DNA from: CAVQWT01 sp963810815
GTDB taxonomy: Bacteria > Pseudomonadota > Gammaproteobacteria > Burkholderiales > Casimicrobiaceae
DNA: 64,000 bases
Reading direction: 5' to 3'
NCBI GenBank assembly: GCA_963810815.1
Contig: CAWEPB010000008.1
Location: 248,001-312,000, forward strand
Position numbers and translations under genes: made by a program. Of the stretch, positions 21,701 through 30,046 are shown piece by piece. Within the stretch, counting starts at the first letter, position 1; the number at the start of each line of letters is the position of its first letter. The notes below the pieces were generated by a model. It saw nothing but the letters and a program-made list of their open reading frames with translations. It was not told where the DNA came from and made no database searches.

Positions 21701-22226
21701 CGCGGCGCTCGCCCCGCGCAGGGACCCGGTGCTGATCGCCGGCATCGTCGTCGCGCTGCGGATCCAGAACGGTCGTCGCGGCAAGATGGCGTTCGTGACG
21801 CTCGACGACGGCGAGGCGCAGGCCGAGGTCGTCGTGTTCAACGAGACCTTCGACGCGGCCCGCTCGCTGCTGCGGGAGGACCAGCTGGTGATCGTCGAGG
21901 CGAAGATCACGCCGCGGATGGGCGAAGGCGGCGAGATGCAGGGCATGCGCGTCGCGGCCGAAGCGGTCTTCGACCTGCCCACGCTGCGCAAGCGCCACGC
22001 CAGGGTGCTGCGGCTCGCCTGCAACGGCGGCGCCGACGCCAAGCGCCTGTACGAGCTGCTGGCCCCGTTCCGGCCCGGCATCCTGCCCATCGTCGTCGAG
22101 TACCGCAACCACGGCGTGGCCGGCGAACTCGAGCTGCCGGACGAGTGGCGGGTCAACCCCGACGAGACGCTGATCGCGCAGCTCGCCGAGTGGCTGGCGC
22201 CGGAGAACGTGCGCGTCGTCTACTGA
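18795..22226 (+). CDS. dnaE: DNA polymerase III alpha subunit (replicative polymerase)
   Basis: The 1143-residue product is the catalytic subunit of the replicative polymerase. The N-terminal PHP domain begins YVHLRLHSEYSIADG. The polymerase active site includes GPGRGSGAGSLVAYALGITD and the catalytic aspartates in MPDFDIDFCQDGRD near residue 400, with the third acidic residue in VKFDFLGL. The fingers region has GYGFNKSHAAAYALVAYQTAW. A clamp-binding pentamer-like QVSLF lies near residue 911, followed by an OB-fold domain (ILIAGIVVALRIQNGRRGKMAFVTL begins near 975; only family resemblance is claimed). Length and order fit DnaE1 rather than the error-prone DnaE2. It stands alone, divergent from the lipoprotein gene. 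Confidence 0.95.
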   Translation: MTAPAYVHLRLHSEYSIADGTVRVDDAVAAAAADGMPAIALTDLANAFGLVKFYKAARERGIKPVFGVDAWITHDAERDAPFRALLLAQSRQGYLRLADWLSRAWRENAWRGRAEFRREWFADGTEGLIALSGARDGDVGHALLQGNAAAATRAAREWSAWFPDRYYLEVQRAGHADDDALVAATAALAAETSLPVVATHPVQYLRPEDFRAHEARVCIAEGYVLADPRRPRRFTTEQHFRTQAEMAAAFADLPEALANSVAIARRCNLTIPLGKNYLPAFPTPPGVTIDEHLDAEARAGLERRLATLYPDAARRDEKRPEYVARLLFETKTIAQMGFPGYFLIVADFINWAKDNGVPVGPGRGSGAGSLVAYALGITDLDPLRYQLLFERFLNPERVSMPDFDIDFCQDGRDRVIDYVKQKYGADSVAQIATFGTMAAKAAVRDVGRVLDLPYSFVDGIAKLIPFQPGKLITLRMAREMEPLLAEREKNEEEVRQLLELAEALEGLTRNVGMHAGGVLIAPGKLTDFCPLYTPSGADAAVSQFDKDDVEAVGLVKFDFLGLTTLTILDWTLRYVRRLDPSSGIALETLPLDDKAAYEVFRNADTAAVFQFESRGMRDLMKQVPPTRFEDIIALVALYRPGPMQLIPEYVARKTGRERVEYPDPRLEPILGPTYGVMVYQEQVMQIAQVIGGYTLGGADLLRRAMGKKKAEEMAKHRDIFVAGAEKGGMPRGKATQLFDLMEKFAGYGFNKSHAAAYALVAYQTAWFKAHHPAAFMAANLSLVMDDTDKLRALHADTVHQGLVVLPPDVNASAWRFEPVDGKRIRYGLGGIKGTGEQAIASIVAAREADGPFRDLFDFCRRVDKRLVNRRVVEALIRGGAFDPIDPRRATLFASVGIALADAERNDAAGAQVSLFGDVAAPAQDSLVVTREWTDAERLTHEKAALGFYLSGHPYAAFAAELAPLVRTPLAALAPRRDPVLIAGIVVALRIQNGRRGKMAFVTLDDGEAQAEVVVFNETFDAARSLLREDQLVIVEAKITPRMGEGGEMQGMRVAAEAVFDLPTLRKRHARVLRLACNGGADAKRLYELLAPFRPGILPIVVEYRNHGVAGELELPDEWRVNPDETLIAQLAEWLAPENVRVVY

Positions 22227-22278
22227 GCAGCCCTCCAGCCCCCGGTCGGGACGCTGCCGCGACCGCCGGACATTTCTG

Positions 22279-23469
22279 ATGCGATCGCTCCTCGACCGCT
22301 ACGCCGTCTATTGGCGCGCACCCGGCGCTCCGCGATTCATCGCGTACTCGCTGTTCACGCGGCTGCCGCTCGGCACCGTCGGGCTGTCCACGCTGCTGCA
22401 CGTGCGCGAGCTCAGCGGGTCGATCGCCTTCGCCGGCAGCCTCGTCGGCGTGCAGCTGGTCGCGTCCGCCGTCACGTCGCCGCTGGTCGGCCGCTGGATC
22501 GACCGGCGCGGCCCCGGTCCGGCGCTGGCCGCCACCGGCATCGTGAGCCCGCTCGCGATGCTGTTCCTGCTGTTCGCGGAGCCGCTGGCGCTGACGCGAC
22601 CGGCGATGCTGGCGGCGGCGGCGCTCACCGGCGCCTTCGCGCCGCCGATCACCGTGCTCACCCGCGCCGCGCTGCGGCACCGCTTCACCGACGAGACGCA
22701 GCGCCGCCTCGCGTTCGCCGTCGACGCGGTGCTGCTGGAGCTCGCATACACGATCGGTCCGGCGCTGATCGCCGTCGCCGTCGCGCTGGCGTCGCCGCGC
22801 GCCGCGTTCGTCGTCGCGCTGGCCTGCACCGCCGCCGCCGTGCCGCTGCTGGTCGCTTCGGGCGGGCTCGCCTGGTGGCGGCGCGAGCCGCCCGGCCAGC
22901 GTCACTTCCTGGGCCCGCTCACCGAGCCGCGCCTGCTGGCGCTGTACGCCGCCACCTTCGCGCTGACGATGACCTTCGGCGCGCTCGAGGTCGGCTATCC
23001 CGGCTTCGCCGGCGCGATCGGCAGCGCCCCCTGGGGGCCGGCGCTGGTGGCGGTCAACTCGGTCGGCAGCGCGGTGGGCGGCCTCGTCTACGGCGCGCTG
23101 CAGTTCCGGCTGCCGGTCGAGCGGCAGCTGCCCCGGATCGTCGCGCTGCTCGCACTGCCGGTGGCGCTGCACGCGCTCGCCGGCGCGCCGTGGCCGCTGC
23201 TGCCGCTGGCATTCGCCGCGGGCCTGCTGATCGCGCCGGCGATGACCGCGGTGACGCTGCTGGTCGCCCGCGTCGCGCCGCCGCGCTACGCGACCGAGGC
23301 GTTCACCTGGTCGTCCACGGCCATCGTCACCGGCGTCGGCGCCGGCATGGCGGCCGGCGGGATGCTGGTCGAGCACGCGGGCTGGGCCGCCGCGTTCCTG
23401 CTGGCGGCCGCGTCGGCGCTGGTCGCCTCCGCGCTGGCGCTGCGCCTCGGCGCGCTGTCCACGCGCTGA
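22279..23469 (+). CDS. MFS transporter
   Basis: The 396-residue membrane protein shows about twelve hydrophobic helices in two halves, with a central loop near WWRREPPGQRHFLGPL. The motif A-like turn GRWIDRRGPGP between helices 2 and 3 is the main family marker. Members export drugs, sugars or metabolites by proton antiport; no substrate can be proposed. It begins 52 bases after dnaE on the same strand and is followed by a quinone oxidoreductase gene after 92 bases. Confidence 0.88.
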   Translation: MRSLLDRYAVYWRAPGAPRFIAYSLFTRLPLGTVGLSTLLHVRELSGSIAFAGSLVGVQLVASAVTSPLVGRWIDRRGPGPALAATGIVSPLAMLFLLFAEPLALTRPAMLAAAALTGAFAPPITVLTRAALRHRFTDETQRRLAFAVDAVLLELAYTIGPALIAVAVALASPRAAFVVALACTAAAVPLLVASGGLAWWRREPPGQRHFLGPLTEPRLLALYAATFALTMTFGALEVGYPGFAGAIGSAPWGPALVAVNSVGSAVGGLVYGALQFRLPVERQLPRIVALLALPVALHALAGAPWPLLPLAFAAGLLIAPAMTAVTLLVARVAPPRYATEAFTWSSTAIVTGVGAGMAAGGMLVEHAGWAAAFLLAAASALVASALALRLGALSTR

Positions 23470-23527
23470 ACCGGACCGCCCGCGGCGACGCGCGTCGAGC
23501 GGCCCGCCGCGCGCCGTTCCCATTCGC

Positions 23528-23533
23528 TACAAT
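23528..23533 (+). promoter_or_regulatory. Possible -10 element for the quinone oxidoreductase gene
   Basis: TACAAT within CGCTACAATCGTC lies 28 bases upstream of ATG 23562, a fitting distance for a -10 box. The corresponding -35 region is GC-rich and unconvincing. Confidence 0.35.
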
Positions 23534-23561
23534 CGTCATCTTCCCAACCGCAGCGACCGCC

Positions 23562-24569
23562 ATGACCATTCCCGCCACCATGCGCCACGCCACGTTCGAG
23601 CGACCCGGTCCGCCCGAGGTCATCGTCGTCGGCACCGGCGCGGTGCCGCGGCCCGGGCCAGGCGAAGTGCTGATCGAAGTCGCTTTCGCCGGCGTCAACC
23701 GGCCGGACTGCCTGCAGCGCGCCGGCGCGTATCCGCCGCCGCCGGACGCTTCGCCGATCCTCGGTCTCGAGGTCGCCGGCCGCGTCGCCGCGCTCGGCGA
23801 AGGGGTCGCGACCTGGCGGGTCGGCGACACCGTCTGCGCGCTGGCGCCCGGCGGCGGCTACGCCGAGTACTGCACCGCCCCGGCGGCCTGGTGCCTGCCC
23901 GTTCCGGCGGGCCTGACGGTGGCGCAGGCGTCCGGCCTGCCCGAGAACGTGTTCACCGTGTGGAACAACCTGTTCGACCGCGGCCGCCTCGTCGCCGGCG
24001 AAACGGTGCTGGTGCACGGCGGCAGCAGCGGCATCGGCCTCACCGCGATCCAGCTCGCGAAGCGCTTCGGCGCAACCGTGATCACGACGGCGGGCAGCGC
24101 GGAGAAGGTCGCGTTCTGCCGCGCGATCGGCGCCGACCACGCGATCGACTACCGGACCGAGGACTTCGTCGCCGAGGTCGCGCGAATCACCGGCAGGCGC
24201 GGCGTCGACGTCGTGCTCGACATGGTCGGCGGCAGCTACATCGAGAAGAACCTGAAGTGCCTGGCGCTCGAGGGGCGGCTGCTGCTGATCGCGTTCCTGC
24301 AGGGCGGGCGCGTCGAAGCGGACTGGCGGCCGATCATGATGAAGCGCCTCACGGTGACCGGCTCGACGCTGCGCGCATCGCCGTTCGAGCGCAAGGCGGC
24401 GCTGGCGCGCGCGCTGGCCGAGAAGGTCTGGCCGCTCTACGCCAGCGGCGCGGTCAAGCCGGTGGTGCACGCGACGTTCCCGCTGGCGGAGGCGGCGAAG
24501 GCGCACGCGCTGATGGAAACCTCGGCGCACATCGGCAAGATCCTGCTCGACGTCGGCGCCGGGCGCTGA
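23562..24569 (+). CDS. NAD(P)H quinone oxidoreductase (zinc-free MDR, QOR/PIG3 type)
   Basis: The 335-residue protein is a medium-chain dehydrogenase/reductase of the quinone oxidoreductase branch, which reduces quinones or enones with NADPH. The N-terminal GroES-like domain contains VAFAGVNRPDCLQRAGAYPPPP and ILGLEVAGRV. The Rossmann motif VLVHGGSSGIGLTAIQLAK sits near residues 149-167, followed by VDVVLDMVGGSY. Zinc-binding cysteines are absent, as expected for this branch, and NRPDCLQR plus the Pro-rich follow-up resembles PIG3-type enzymes. It is convergent with an SDR gene 22 bases downstream. Confidence 0.9.
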   Translation: MTIPATMRHATFERPGPPEVIVVGTGAVPRPGPGEVLIEVAFAGVNRPDCLQRAGAYPPPPDASPILGLEVAGRVAALGEGVATWRVGDTVCALAPGGGYAEYCTAPAAWCLPVPAGLTVAQASGLPENVFTVWNNLFDRGRLVAGETVLVHGGSSGIGLTAIQLAKRFGATVITTAGSAEKVAFCRAIGADHAIDYRTEDFVAEVARITGRRGVDVVLDMVGGSYIEKNLKCLALEGRLLLIAFLQGGRVEADWRPIMMKRLTVTGSTLRASPFERKAALARALAEKVWPLYASGAVKPVVHATFPLAEAAKAHALMETSAHIGKILLDVGAGR

Positions 24570-24591
24570 CCGCGCGGCGGCGGCCGGGGCG

Positions 24592-25338
24592 TCAGTACGT
24601 CGCGCGCCCGCCGGACAGGTCGAACACCGCGCCGGTCGAGAACGAGCAGTCCTCGCTCGCCAGCCAGCACACCATCGCCGCGATCTCCTCGACCGTGCCG
24701 AAGCGGCCCAGCGGGATCTTCGACAGCATGAAGTCGATGTGCTGCTGCGTCATCTGGTCGAAGATCGCCGTGCGCACCGCGGCCGGCGTCACGCAGTTGG
24801 CGCGGATGCCGGTCTTCGCGAGTTCCTTGCCCAGCGACTTGGTCAGGCCGATGACGGCGGCCTTCGACGCGCTGTAGGCCGGCGCGTTCGGGTTCCCTTC
24901 CTTGCCGGCGACCGACGCGATGTTGACGATGCGGCCGTAGTCGCGCTGCTGCATCACCGGCACGACGAACTTGTTGCACAGGAACACGCCGTGCACGTTG
25001 ACGTCGAACACGCGCTTCCAGTCGTCGACCGGGTAGTCCCAGGTCGTCGTGTTCGGCCCGGTGATGCCGGCCGAGCACACCAGCGCGTCGATGCGCCCGA
25101 ACGCCGCGGCGGTCGCCCTGGCGGCGGCTTCGACGCTCGCGGCGTCGGCGACGTCGACCGCCTGCGTCAGCGTGTCGCCCCCGAGTGCCGACTGCGCCTT
25201 CTTCAGGGCGACGGCGTCGCGGTCCCACAGCGCCACGCGCGCGCCGCTGGCGACGAGGCGCTGCGCGACGGCGAAGCCGATGCCGGCCGCGCCGCCGGTG
25301 ACGACCGCGGTGCGGCCCTTGAAGTCGAGTTGGTTCAT
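24592..25338 (-). CDS. Short-chain dehydrogenase/reductase (SDR, FabG-like)
   Basis: The 248-residue protein is a classical SDR. The cofactor motif TGGAAGIG is at residues 14-21; CSAG replaces the usual NNAG near 88-91; the catalytic residues are Ser142, Tyr155 and Lys159 (AYSASK). An Arg in RNVAL-like position (ALWDRDA) points to no firm NAD/NADP preference. FabG-like 3-oxoacyl reductase or another alcohol dehydrogenase activity is possible; the substrate is open. It ends convergent to the quinone oxidoreductase gene. Confidence 0.9.
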   Translation of the reverse strand: MNQLDFKGRTAVVTGGAAGIGFAVAQRLVASGARVALWDRDAVALKKAQSALGGDTLTQAVDVADAASVEAAARATAAAFGRIDALVCSAGITGPNTTTWDYPVDDWKRVFDVNVHGVFLCNKFVVPVMQQRDYGRIVNIASVAGKEGNPNAPAYSASKAAVIGLTKSLGKELAKTGIRANCVTPAAVRTAIFDQMTQQHIDFMLSKIPLGRFGTVEEIAAMVCWLASEDCSFSTGAVFDLSGGRATY

Positions 25339-25597
25339 GACGGCAGTCCCCCGCAGGCGAAAGTTCGCAGGATAGCAACGCGGCGCGGCGGCGTGGGCTT
25401 TTCTTGACGGCGATCAGGACCGGCGCGCGGCGCGACTTCCAAACTGGAGGTCCACCCTCGGGCATTGGTGATCATGTCTGCCCGCATCACGTGGCGCACC
25501 GTCTGGCCTCTCCTCGCGGCGCGCCACGCGACGAAGCCGGCGGGAACCTGCCCGCCGTCCGGCGCGGTTCGCCTGTCCCGATCTGCCGGAGACCACC

Positions 25598-26737
25598 ATG
25601 AGCAAAGTCCCGTTTCGGCGTCTTGCCCCGGCGGCGCTCGCGCTGTGCGCGCTCGCCGTCGCGTCCGCGGCCGACGCCGCGTCGCAACGCACCTTCGTCG
25701 CCTCGTACGGCAGCGATGTCAGCGCCACCTGCAGCCTCGCCGCCCCCTGCCGCGCCTTCGCCGCGGCCATCGCCCAGACCAACCCCGGCGGCGAGGTCAT
25801 CGTCCTCGACTCCGCCGGCTACGGGCCCGTGACCATCGCCAAGGCCGTTTCCATCATCGCCCCGGCCGGCGTCTACGCCGGGGTCTCGGTGGCCACCGGC
25901 GACGGCATCGTCGTGAACGCCGGCGCCACCGACGTGGTCAAGCTGCGCGGCCTGCGCCTCAACGGCACCGGCGGCGCCAACGGCATCGTCGCCACGGCGG
26001 TCGGCCTGCTCGACATCGCCGGCGTCGAGGTGACCGGCTTCACCAGCCGCGGGCTCGACTTCGCGGCGCCGGACGGGCAGTTGCTCGTCGCCAACTCGGC
26101 GTTCACCGGCAACGGGGGCGACGGCCTGCACGTCGAGTCGGCTTCGACCCGGGCCCTCGCCACGCTGGTCCGGTCGCGGTTCGACCGCAACGTCAATGGC
26201 GCCGTGATCGGCGCCAACGCTCGCGCCGCGATCACCGAGAGCAGCGCGTCGTACAACTCGTCCAACGGCATGTTCGTGAAGGGCGGCAGCACGGCCAACA
26301 TCGGCGACTGCACGATCGCGTCCAACGACGCCGGAGCGTACGGAATCACGGTCCGCGAAGCGGGCTCGTCGGTGAACATCTCGCGCTGCAAGGTCGCCGG
26401 TGGAGCGTACGGGATCTATGTTGCCGATCCGGGCACGAAGGCCGCGGTCGCCGACACGACAGTGACCGCTTCGAGCGCAGCAGGCATTTCGGCCGGCATC
26501 GGCGCGCAGGTCACGGCCGAACGCTGCACGGTAAGCGCGAGCCTCCATGGCTTCGTGTCCGGCATCACAGGCAGCGTCATCTACGTGTCGAACTCGACCG
26601 TCGTCGACAACACTACCGACGCCTTCTATCTGTACCAGCCGGATTCGCTGGTCTACTCGCGCAACAACAACACGGTGCGCGGAAACGGCGCGACCTCGAC
26701 CGGTCCGGGAACGTTCACCACCTTCCCGGCGCAGTGA
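25598..26737 (+). CDS. Secreted right-handed beta-helix protein (paralogue 1)
   Basis: The 379-residue precursor begins with a signal peptide ending near ADAAS at residue 27. A conserved N-terminal module follows: QRTFVASYGSD, then CSLAAPCRAFAAAIAQTNPGG with a likely disulfide pair, and EVIVLDSAGYGPVTI and SIIAPAGVYAGVS. The remainder is a ladder of 22-25-residue turns rich in Asn, Ser, Gly and Val (IDGNTVSNN-like), as in parallel beta-helix or pectate-lyase-like folds. No catalytic site is evident. GGAG at 25586-25589 precedes ATG 25598. Two paralogues lie at 54.9-57.2 kb. Function is unknown; surface or polysaccharide binding are possibilities only. Confidence 0.85.
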   Translation: MSKVPFRRLAPAALALCALAVASAADAASQRTFVASYGSDVSATCSLAAPCRAFAAAIAQTNPGGEVIVLDSAGYGPVTIAKAVSIIAPAGVYAGVSVATGDGIVVNAGATDVVKLRGLRLNGTGGANGIVATAVGLLDIAGVEVTGFTSRGLDFAAPDGQLLVANSAFTGNGGDGLHVESASTRALATLVRSRFDRNVNGAVIGANARAAITESSASYNSSNGMFVKGGSTANIGDCTIASNDAGAYGITVREAGSSVNISRCKVAGGAYGIYVADPGTKAAVADTTVTASSAAGISAGIGAQVTAERCTVSASLHGFVSGITGSVIYVSNSTVVDNTTDAFYLYQPDSLVYSRNNNTVRGNGATSTGPGTFTTFPAQ

Positions 26738-26742
26738 CGCCA

Positions 26743-26787
26743 CCGTTACGGGGCGGGAGCCACTCGCGACAACCGCCCCGCCAACGG
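26743..26787 (+). terminator. Possible terminator hairpin after beta-helix gene 1
   Basis: Just after the stop codon, CGGGGCGG and CCGCCCCG pair in an eight-base stem, and the flanking CCGTT and AACGG extend it by five pairs across a small internal loop. The run of T expected downstream of an intrinsic terminator is missing, so termination is inferred, not certain. Confidence 0.4.
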
Positions 26788-26807
26788 CTTGCTGGTCTGC
26801 AGTCGGG

Positions 26808-26880
26808 TGCCGGCACCAGGGGTCGAACCCGGGACCTTCGGTTTACAAAACCGCTGCTCTGCCAACTGAGCTATGCCGGC
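26808..26880 (-). tRNA. tRNA-Thr (anticodon TGT)
   Basis: A 73-base cloverleaf is read on the minus strand. The acceptor stem pairs GCCGGCA with TGCCGGC, with A at position 73. The D-arm GCTC/GAGC, the anticodon loop TTTGTAA with anticodon TGT, and the T-arm CCGGG-TTCGACC-CCTGG are all present. Position 27/43 of the anticodon stem is a G-A mismatch; the other four pairs are intact. CCA is not encoded (the bases after position 73 are CCC). TAAAAT at 26889-26894 could be its -10 box. It reads the ACA/ACG threonine codons and sits between two accessory secreted-protein genes. Confidence 0.95.
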
Positions 26881-27118
26881 GAACGGTCATTTTACCTTCC
26901 CGAGGCGGCCCCAAGCCGATCAGCGCGCCGCGATGGCGCTTCCGCGCGGATCGCAATCGGGGCGACGATCGGAAAAAAATCCGCGAATGCACTTGCCTTG
27001 ATCGTCCGCTGCAGACATCATGCGCCGGTCCCGCAATTTCGATCCCGCTCATGAGAGGCGCGGCCCCGGTCGCCCCGGTGCATCTGCACCGCGATCCTGC
27101 GGGCACCGACGACTGCCG

Positions 27119-30022
27119 ATGCCCGTGTCTCTGCCACTTCCTCTGCCACTTCCTCCCCCTCTTCCCCTGCCGCGCCTGCCACCGCTTCGCCGCCTGCTTC
27201 GCCTCGGATCGCTGCTGCTGGTCTTCGTGACCGCCACCGCCGGCGCGACCGTGCCGCTCGACGTCGCCGTCCACCGCACCGCGCTGGCGCGGCTGCTGCT
27301 CGATTACAACCGCGACGGCGTCCCGGACCGGACCGTCGGCTGGGCCGTCGCCCCCGAGCGCGCGCTCGCCGCCGACATGAACCGCGACGGCCTCGACGAC
27401 CTCGTGACCTACCGCGCCGGCGTCTGGAGCATCGACTACGATCTCGACGGCGTCGCCGACACCGTCACCATGTTCGGTGGCGCACCCGGGGACACGCCGC
27501 TGGTGGGCGACTTCGACGGCGACGGCAACGTCGACTTCGCCATCTTCCGCAATGGCCAGTGGTACGTCCGCTACCGCGGCGCCAGCGTGCCTGACGGCGA
27601 GTTCAATTTCGGCGCCCCGGGCGACATCGCGCTGGCCGCGGACGTCGACGGCAACGGCACGGCCGACCGGATCATCTACCGCGCCGGCCAGTGGCTGGTC
27701 GATCTCGACCGCGACGGCATCGTCGACGAGATCTCCGGGCTGGGAGGCGCCCCGGCCGACCGGCCCTTCGCCGTCGACTGGGACGGCGACGGCGGCGCCG
27801 ATTACGGCGTGTTCCGCGACGGCTACTGGTACGTGCTGACGCGGCCGCTGACGATGACGGCCAAGCTGGTCGTCCACGCCTACGGCGGCCCCGGGGACGT
27901 GCCGCTCGCCGGGCGCCTCGATCGCGCGCTGACCGCGCCGAAGTTCCGCGAGGCCGGCAGCGGTTACGCCGTGTACCGGCCCGGCAGCCCCCAGTCCGAG
28001 GCGGCGTTCCTGCTGCGGATGCTGCGCGCCGACGACGCCGACCTCAACCTCGATCCCGGCGTCGACGGCACGCCGCTCGCCGCCGACGTCGACGGCACCG
28101 GCCGCGCCGCGCTGCTGCTGTACGCGGGCGGCGCCTGGTTCGTCGACCGCGACTTCGACGGCGCGTCCGACGACGTCTACGTGTTCGGCGGCGCGCCGGG
28201 CGACGTGCCGCTCGCCGGCGACGTCGACGGCGACGGCCGCGCCGACCTCGTCGTCTACCGCGACGGCCTCTGGTACGTCAGCACCGGGCGCAACGCCGAG
28301 GCGACGGTGTTCCGCAGCTTCGGCGGCGCGCCGGGGGACGTCCCCGTGCTGGGAGACCTCGACGGCAACGGCCGGGCGGACATCGGCGTCTACCGCCAGG
28401 GCTGGTGGCATTTCGACCTCGACGGGGACGGCATCGTCGACCGGATCTACGCCTTCGGCGGCGCTCCCGAGGACGTGCCGCGCGTCACCGACTGGAACGG
28501 CGACGGGCGCGGCGACCTGGTGATCTTCCGCGCCGGCACCTGGTTCGTCGCGACCGAGCCGGTCGACAGCCTGCCCACCGCGCAGTTCTCGTTCGGCGCG
28601 GCCGGCGACGTCCCCGTCGTCGGTCGCTTCGTGCTGCGCACCGCGGCGGCGCCGGTGCTGTTCGCGGCCACCGGGGTGCCGCTGCCGGCACCGCAGGCGG
28701 GGCTGCTGACGCCGGCGATCGCCGATCTCGACGGCGACGGCCGCGCCGAACCGCTGACCGGGCGGGTGTCGACCGCCGGCGCCGTGGTCGGCGTCGACCT
28801 TGCCGCCGCGGGTCTCTCCGGGCTGTTCGCCCCGGGGCGGATCAATCGCGACTGCCGGCTCGCGGATTTCGACGGCGACGGCCACGTCGACGCGGTGTGC
28901 AACACCTACCAGTCGATCGCCGACGACGCGGGTGTCGCCCGCCTGTTCCGCGGCAACGGCGCCGGCGCGTTCGCCGAGGACACCGCGTTCGCGGCGCTGA
29001 ACCTGCGCGGCTACGGCGAGACCATCGTGGTCGCGGACTTCGACAACGACGGCGACGTCGACCTGTTCGTCCCCTACTACAGCCACAACGACCCGTCCGA
29101 GCACTCGTACCTGCTGCGCAACGACGGCACCGGGCACTTCGTCGACGTCGCGGCCGCGGCCGGGGTCGCGCTGCAGGGTGTCACCGCCGACCACCGGGTC
29201 GAAGGCGCGCAGGCCGTCGACTACGACGACGACGGCCGGATCGACCTCTACGTCGGCGGGCGGCTGTTCCGCAACACCGGGGCGCTCGTCTTCGCCGACG
29301 TCACCGGCCAGGTCGGGCTCCCGGGCACGTTCGACGAAGGCATCAAGTTCCTCGACTGGAACAACGACGGCCGCATCGACCTGGTCATCCACCATCCGAC
29401 CACCGGTCCGGTGGTCTGGCAGAACGACGGCGCGCAGTTCAACCGGCGCGACCTCACGCCGACCTACCTCAACGCCGACATCTTCGGCATCAATGCGGCC
29501 GACCTCAACGGCGACGGCCGCGAGGACCTGGTCGTCTCCGGCGGCCTGTACACGACGCCGTACGTCCTGCTCAACACCGGCGCCCGGTTCGAGCGCAACC
29601 CGGTGTCGCTGCTGGAGGAAATCGCGTTCGGGCCCGTCGTCGCGCACGATTTCGACGGCGACGGGCGGCTCGACCTGATGCTGTCGGCGTCGCCGCGCCC
29701 GCCGCTGGTCGCGCGGAACATCTCGCCCGACGTCAACCGCGCGACGATCGTCGTCGAGGTCGTCGACGCCGCGGGCCGGCGCAACCAGTTCGGGCGCGTC
29801 GTCCGCGTCACGCCGTCGGCGGCGTCGGGCACGACGATGACGCGGGTGGTCGACGGCGGCTCGGGAATGCTGGCGCAGGGCGCCTATCCGCTGACCGTCC
29901 ACACGCCGTGGGCGGGCAACCACCGGGTCGAGGTGCGCTACGCGACCGGCCTGGTCGCCTTCGACGCGGCACCCGGCGCCCGGGTGCGCGTGTTCCCCGA
30001 CGGGCACGTCGAGGCGCTCTGA
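27119..30022 (+). CDS. Secreted FG-GAP/VCBS-repeat protein with C-terminal ASPIC/UnbV domain
   Basis: The 967-residue product starts with an unusual Leu/Pro-alternating leader and a hydrophobic signal segment (RLLRLGSLLLVFVTATAG). The body holds about 20 calcium-binding loops of the DxDxDG kind (GDFDGDGNVD, ADVDGNGTAD, FDLDGDGIVD, DWNNDGRID). In the first half they alternate with YRxGxWYV strands and FGGAPGDVP turns in modules of about 50-60 residues; a beta-propeller like an integrin alpha head is expected. The C-terminus (RNQFGRVVRVTPS, GSGMLAQGAYPLTVHTPW) resembles the ASPIC/UnbV domain. ATG 27119 is preferred; ATG 27020 would add an Arg-rich extension before the leader. The role is unknown, presumably extracellular. 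Confidence 0.85.
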   Translation: MPVSLPLPLPLPPPLPLPRLPPLRRLLRLGSLLLVFVTATAGATVPLDVAVHRTALARLLLDYNRDGVPDRTVGWAVAPERALAADMNRDGLDDLVTYRAGVWSIDYDLDGVADTVTMFGGAPGDTPLVGDFDGDGNVDFAIFRNGQWYVRYRGASVPDGEFNFGAPGDIALAADVDGNGTADRIIYRAGQWLVDLDRDGIVDEISGLGGAPADRPFAVDWDGDGGADYGVFRDGYWYVLTRPLTMTAKLVVHAYGGPGDVPLAGRLDRALTAPKFREAGSGYAVYRPGSPQSEAAFLLRMLRADDADLNLDPGVDGTPLAADVDGTGRAALLLYAGGAWFVDRDFDGASDDVYVFGGAPGDVPLAGDVDGDGRADLVVYRDGLWYVSTGRNAEATVFRSFGGAPGDVPVLGDLDGNGRADIGVYRQGWWHFDLDGDGIVDRIYAFGGAPEDVPRVTDWNGDGRGDLVIFRAGTWFVATEPVDSLPTAQFSFGAAGDVPVVGRFVLRTAAAPVLFAATGVPLPAPQAGLLTPAIADLDGDGRAEPLTGRVSTAGAVVGVDLAAAGLSGLFAPGRINRDCRLADFDGDGHVDAVCNTYQSIADDAGVARLFRGNGAGAFAEDTAFAALNLRGYGETIVVADFDNDGDVDLFVPYYSHNDPSEHSYLLRNDGTGHFVDVAAAAGVALQGVTADHRVEGAQAVDYDDDGRIDLYVGGRLFRNTGALVFADVTGQVGLPGTFDEGIKFLDWNNDGRIDLVIHHPTTGPVVWQNDGAQFNRRDLTPTYLNADIFGINAADLNGDGREDLVVSGGLYTTPYVLLNTGARFERNPVSLLEEIAFGPVVAHDFDGDGRLDLMLSASPRPPLVARNISPDVNRATIVVEVVDAAGRRNQFGRVVRVTPSAASGTTMTRVVDGGSGMLAQGAYPLTVHTPWAGNHRVEVRYATGLVAFDAAPGARVRVFPDGHVEAL

Positions 30023-30046
30023 CCGCCAGGCCCTGCTCGCCGTCCC

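Noticed and set aside
18405..22112. Very long minus-strand open frame (1235 codons) across dnaE
   Set aside because: A shadow of dnaE. Only its last 105 codons, the lipoprotein, are read from a proper start and show a lipobox.
26843..30007. Minus-strand open frame of over 1000 codons opposite the VCBS gene
   Set aside because: It mirrors the Asp/Gly repeats of the real gene, is compositionally biased and has no recognisable domain.
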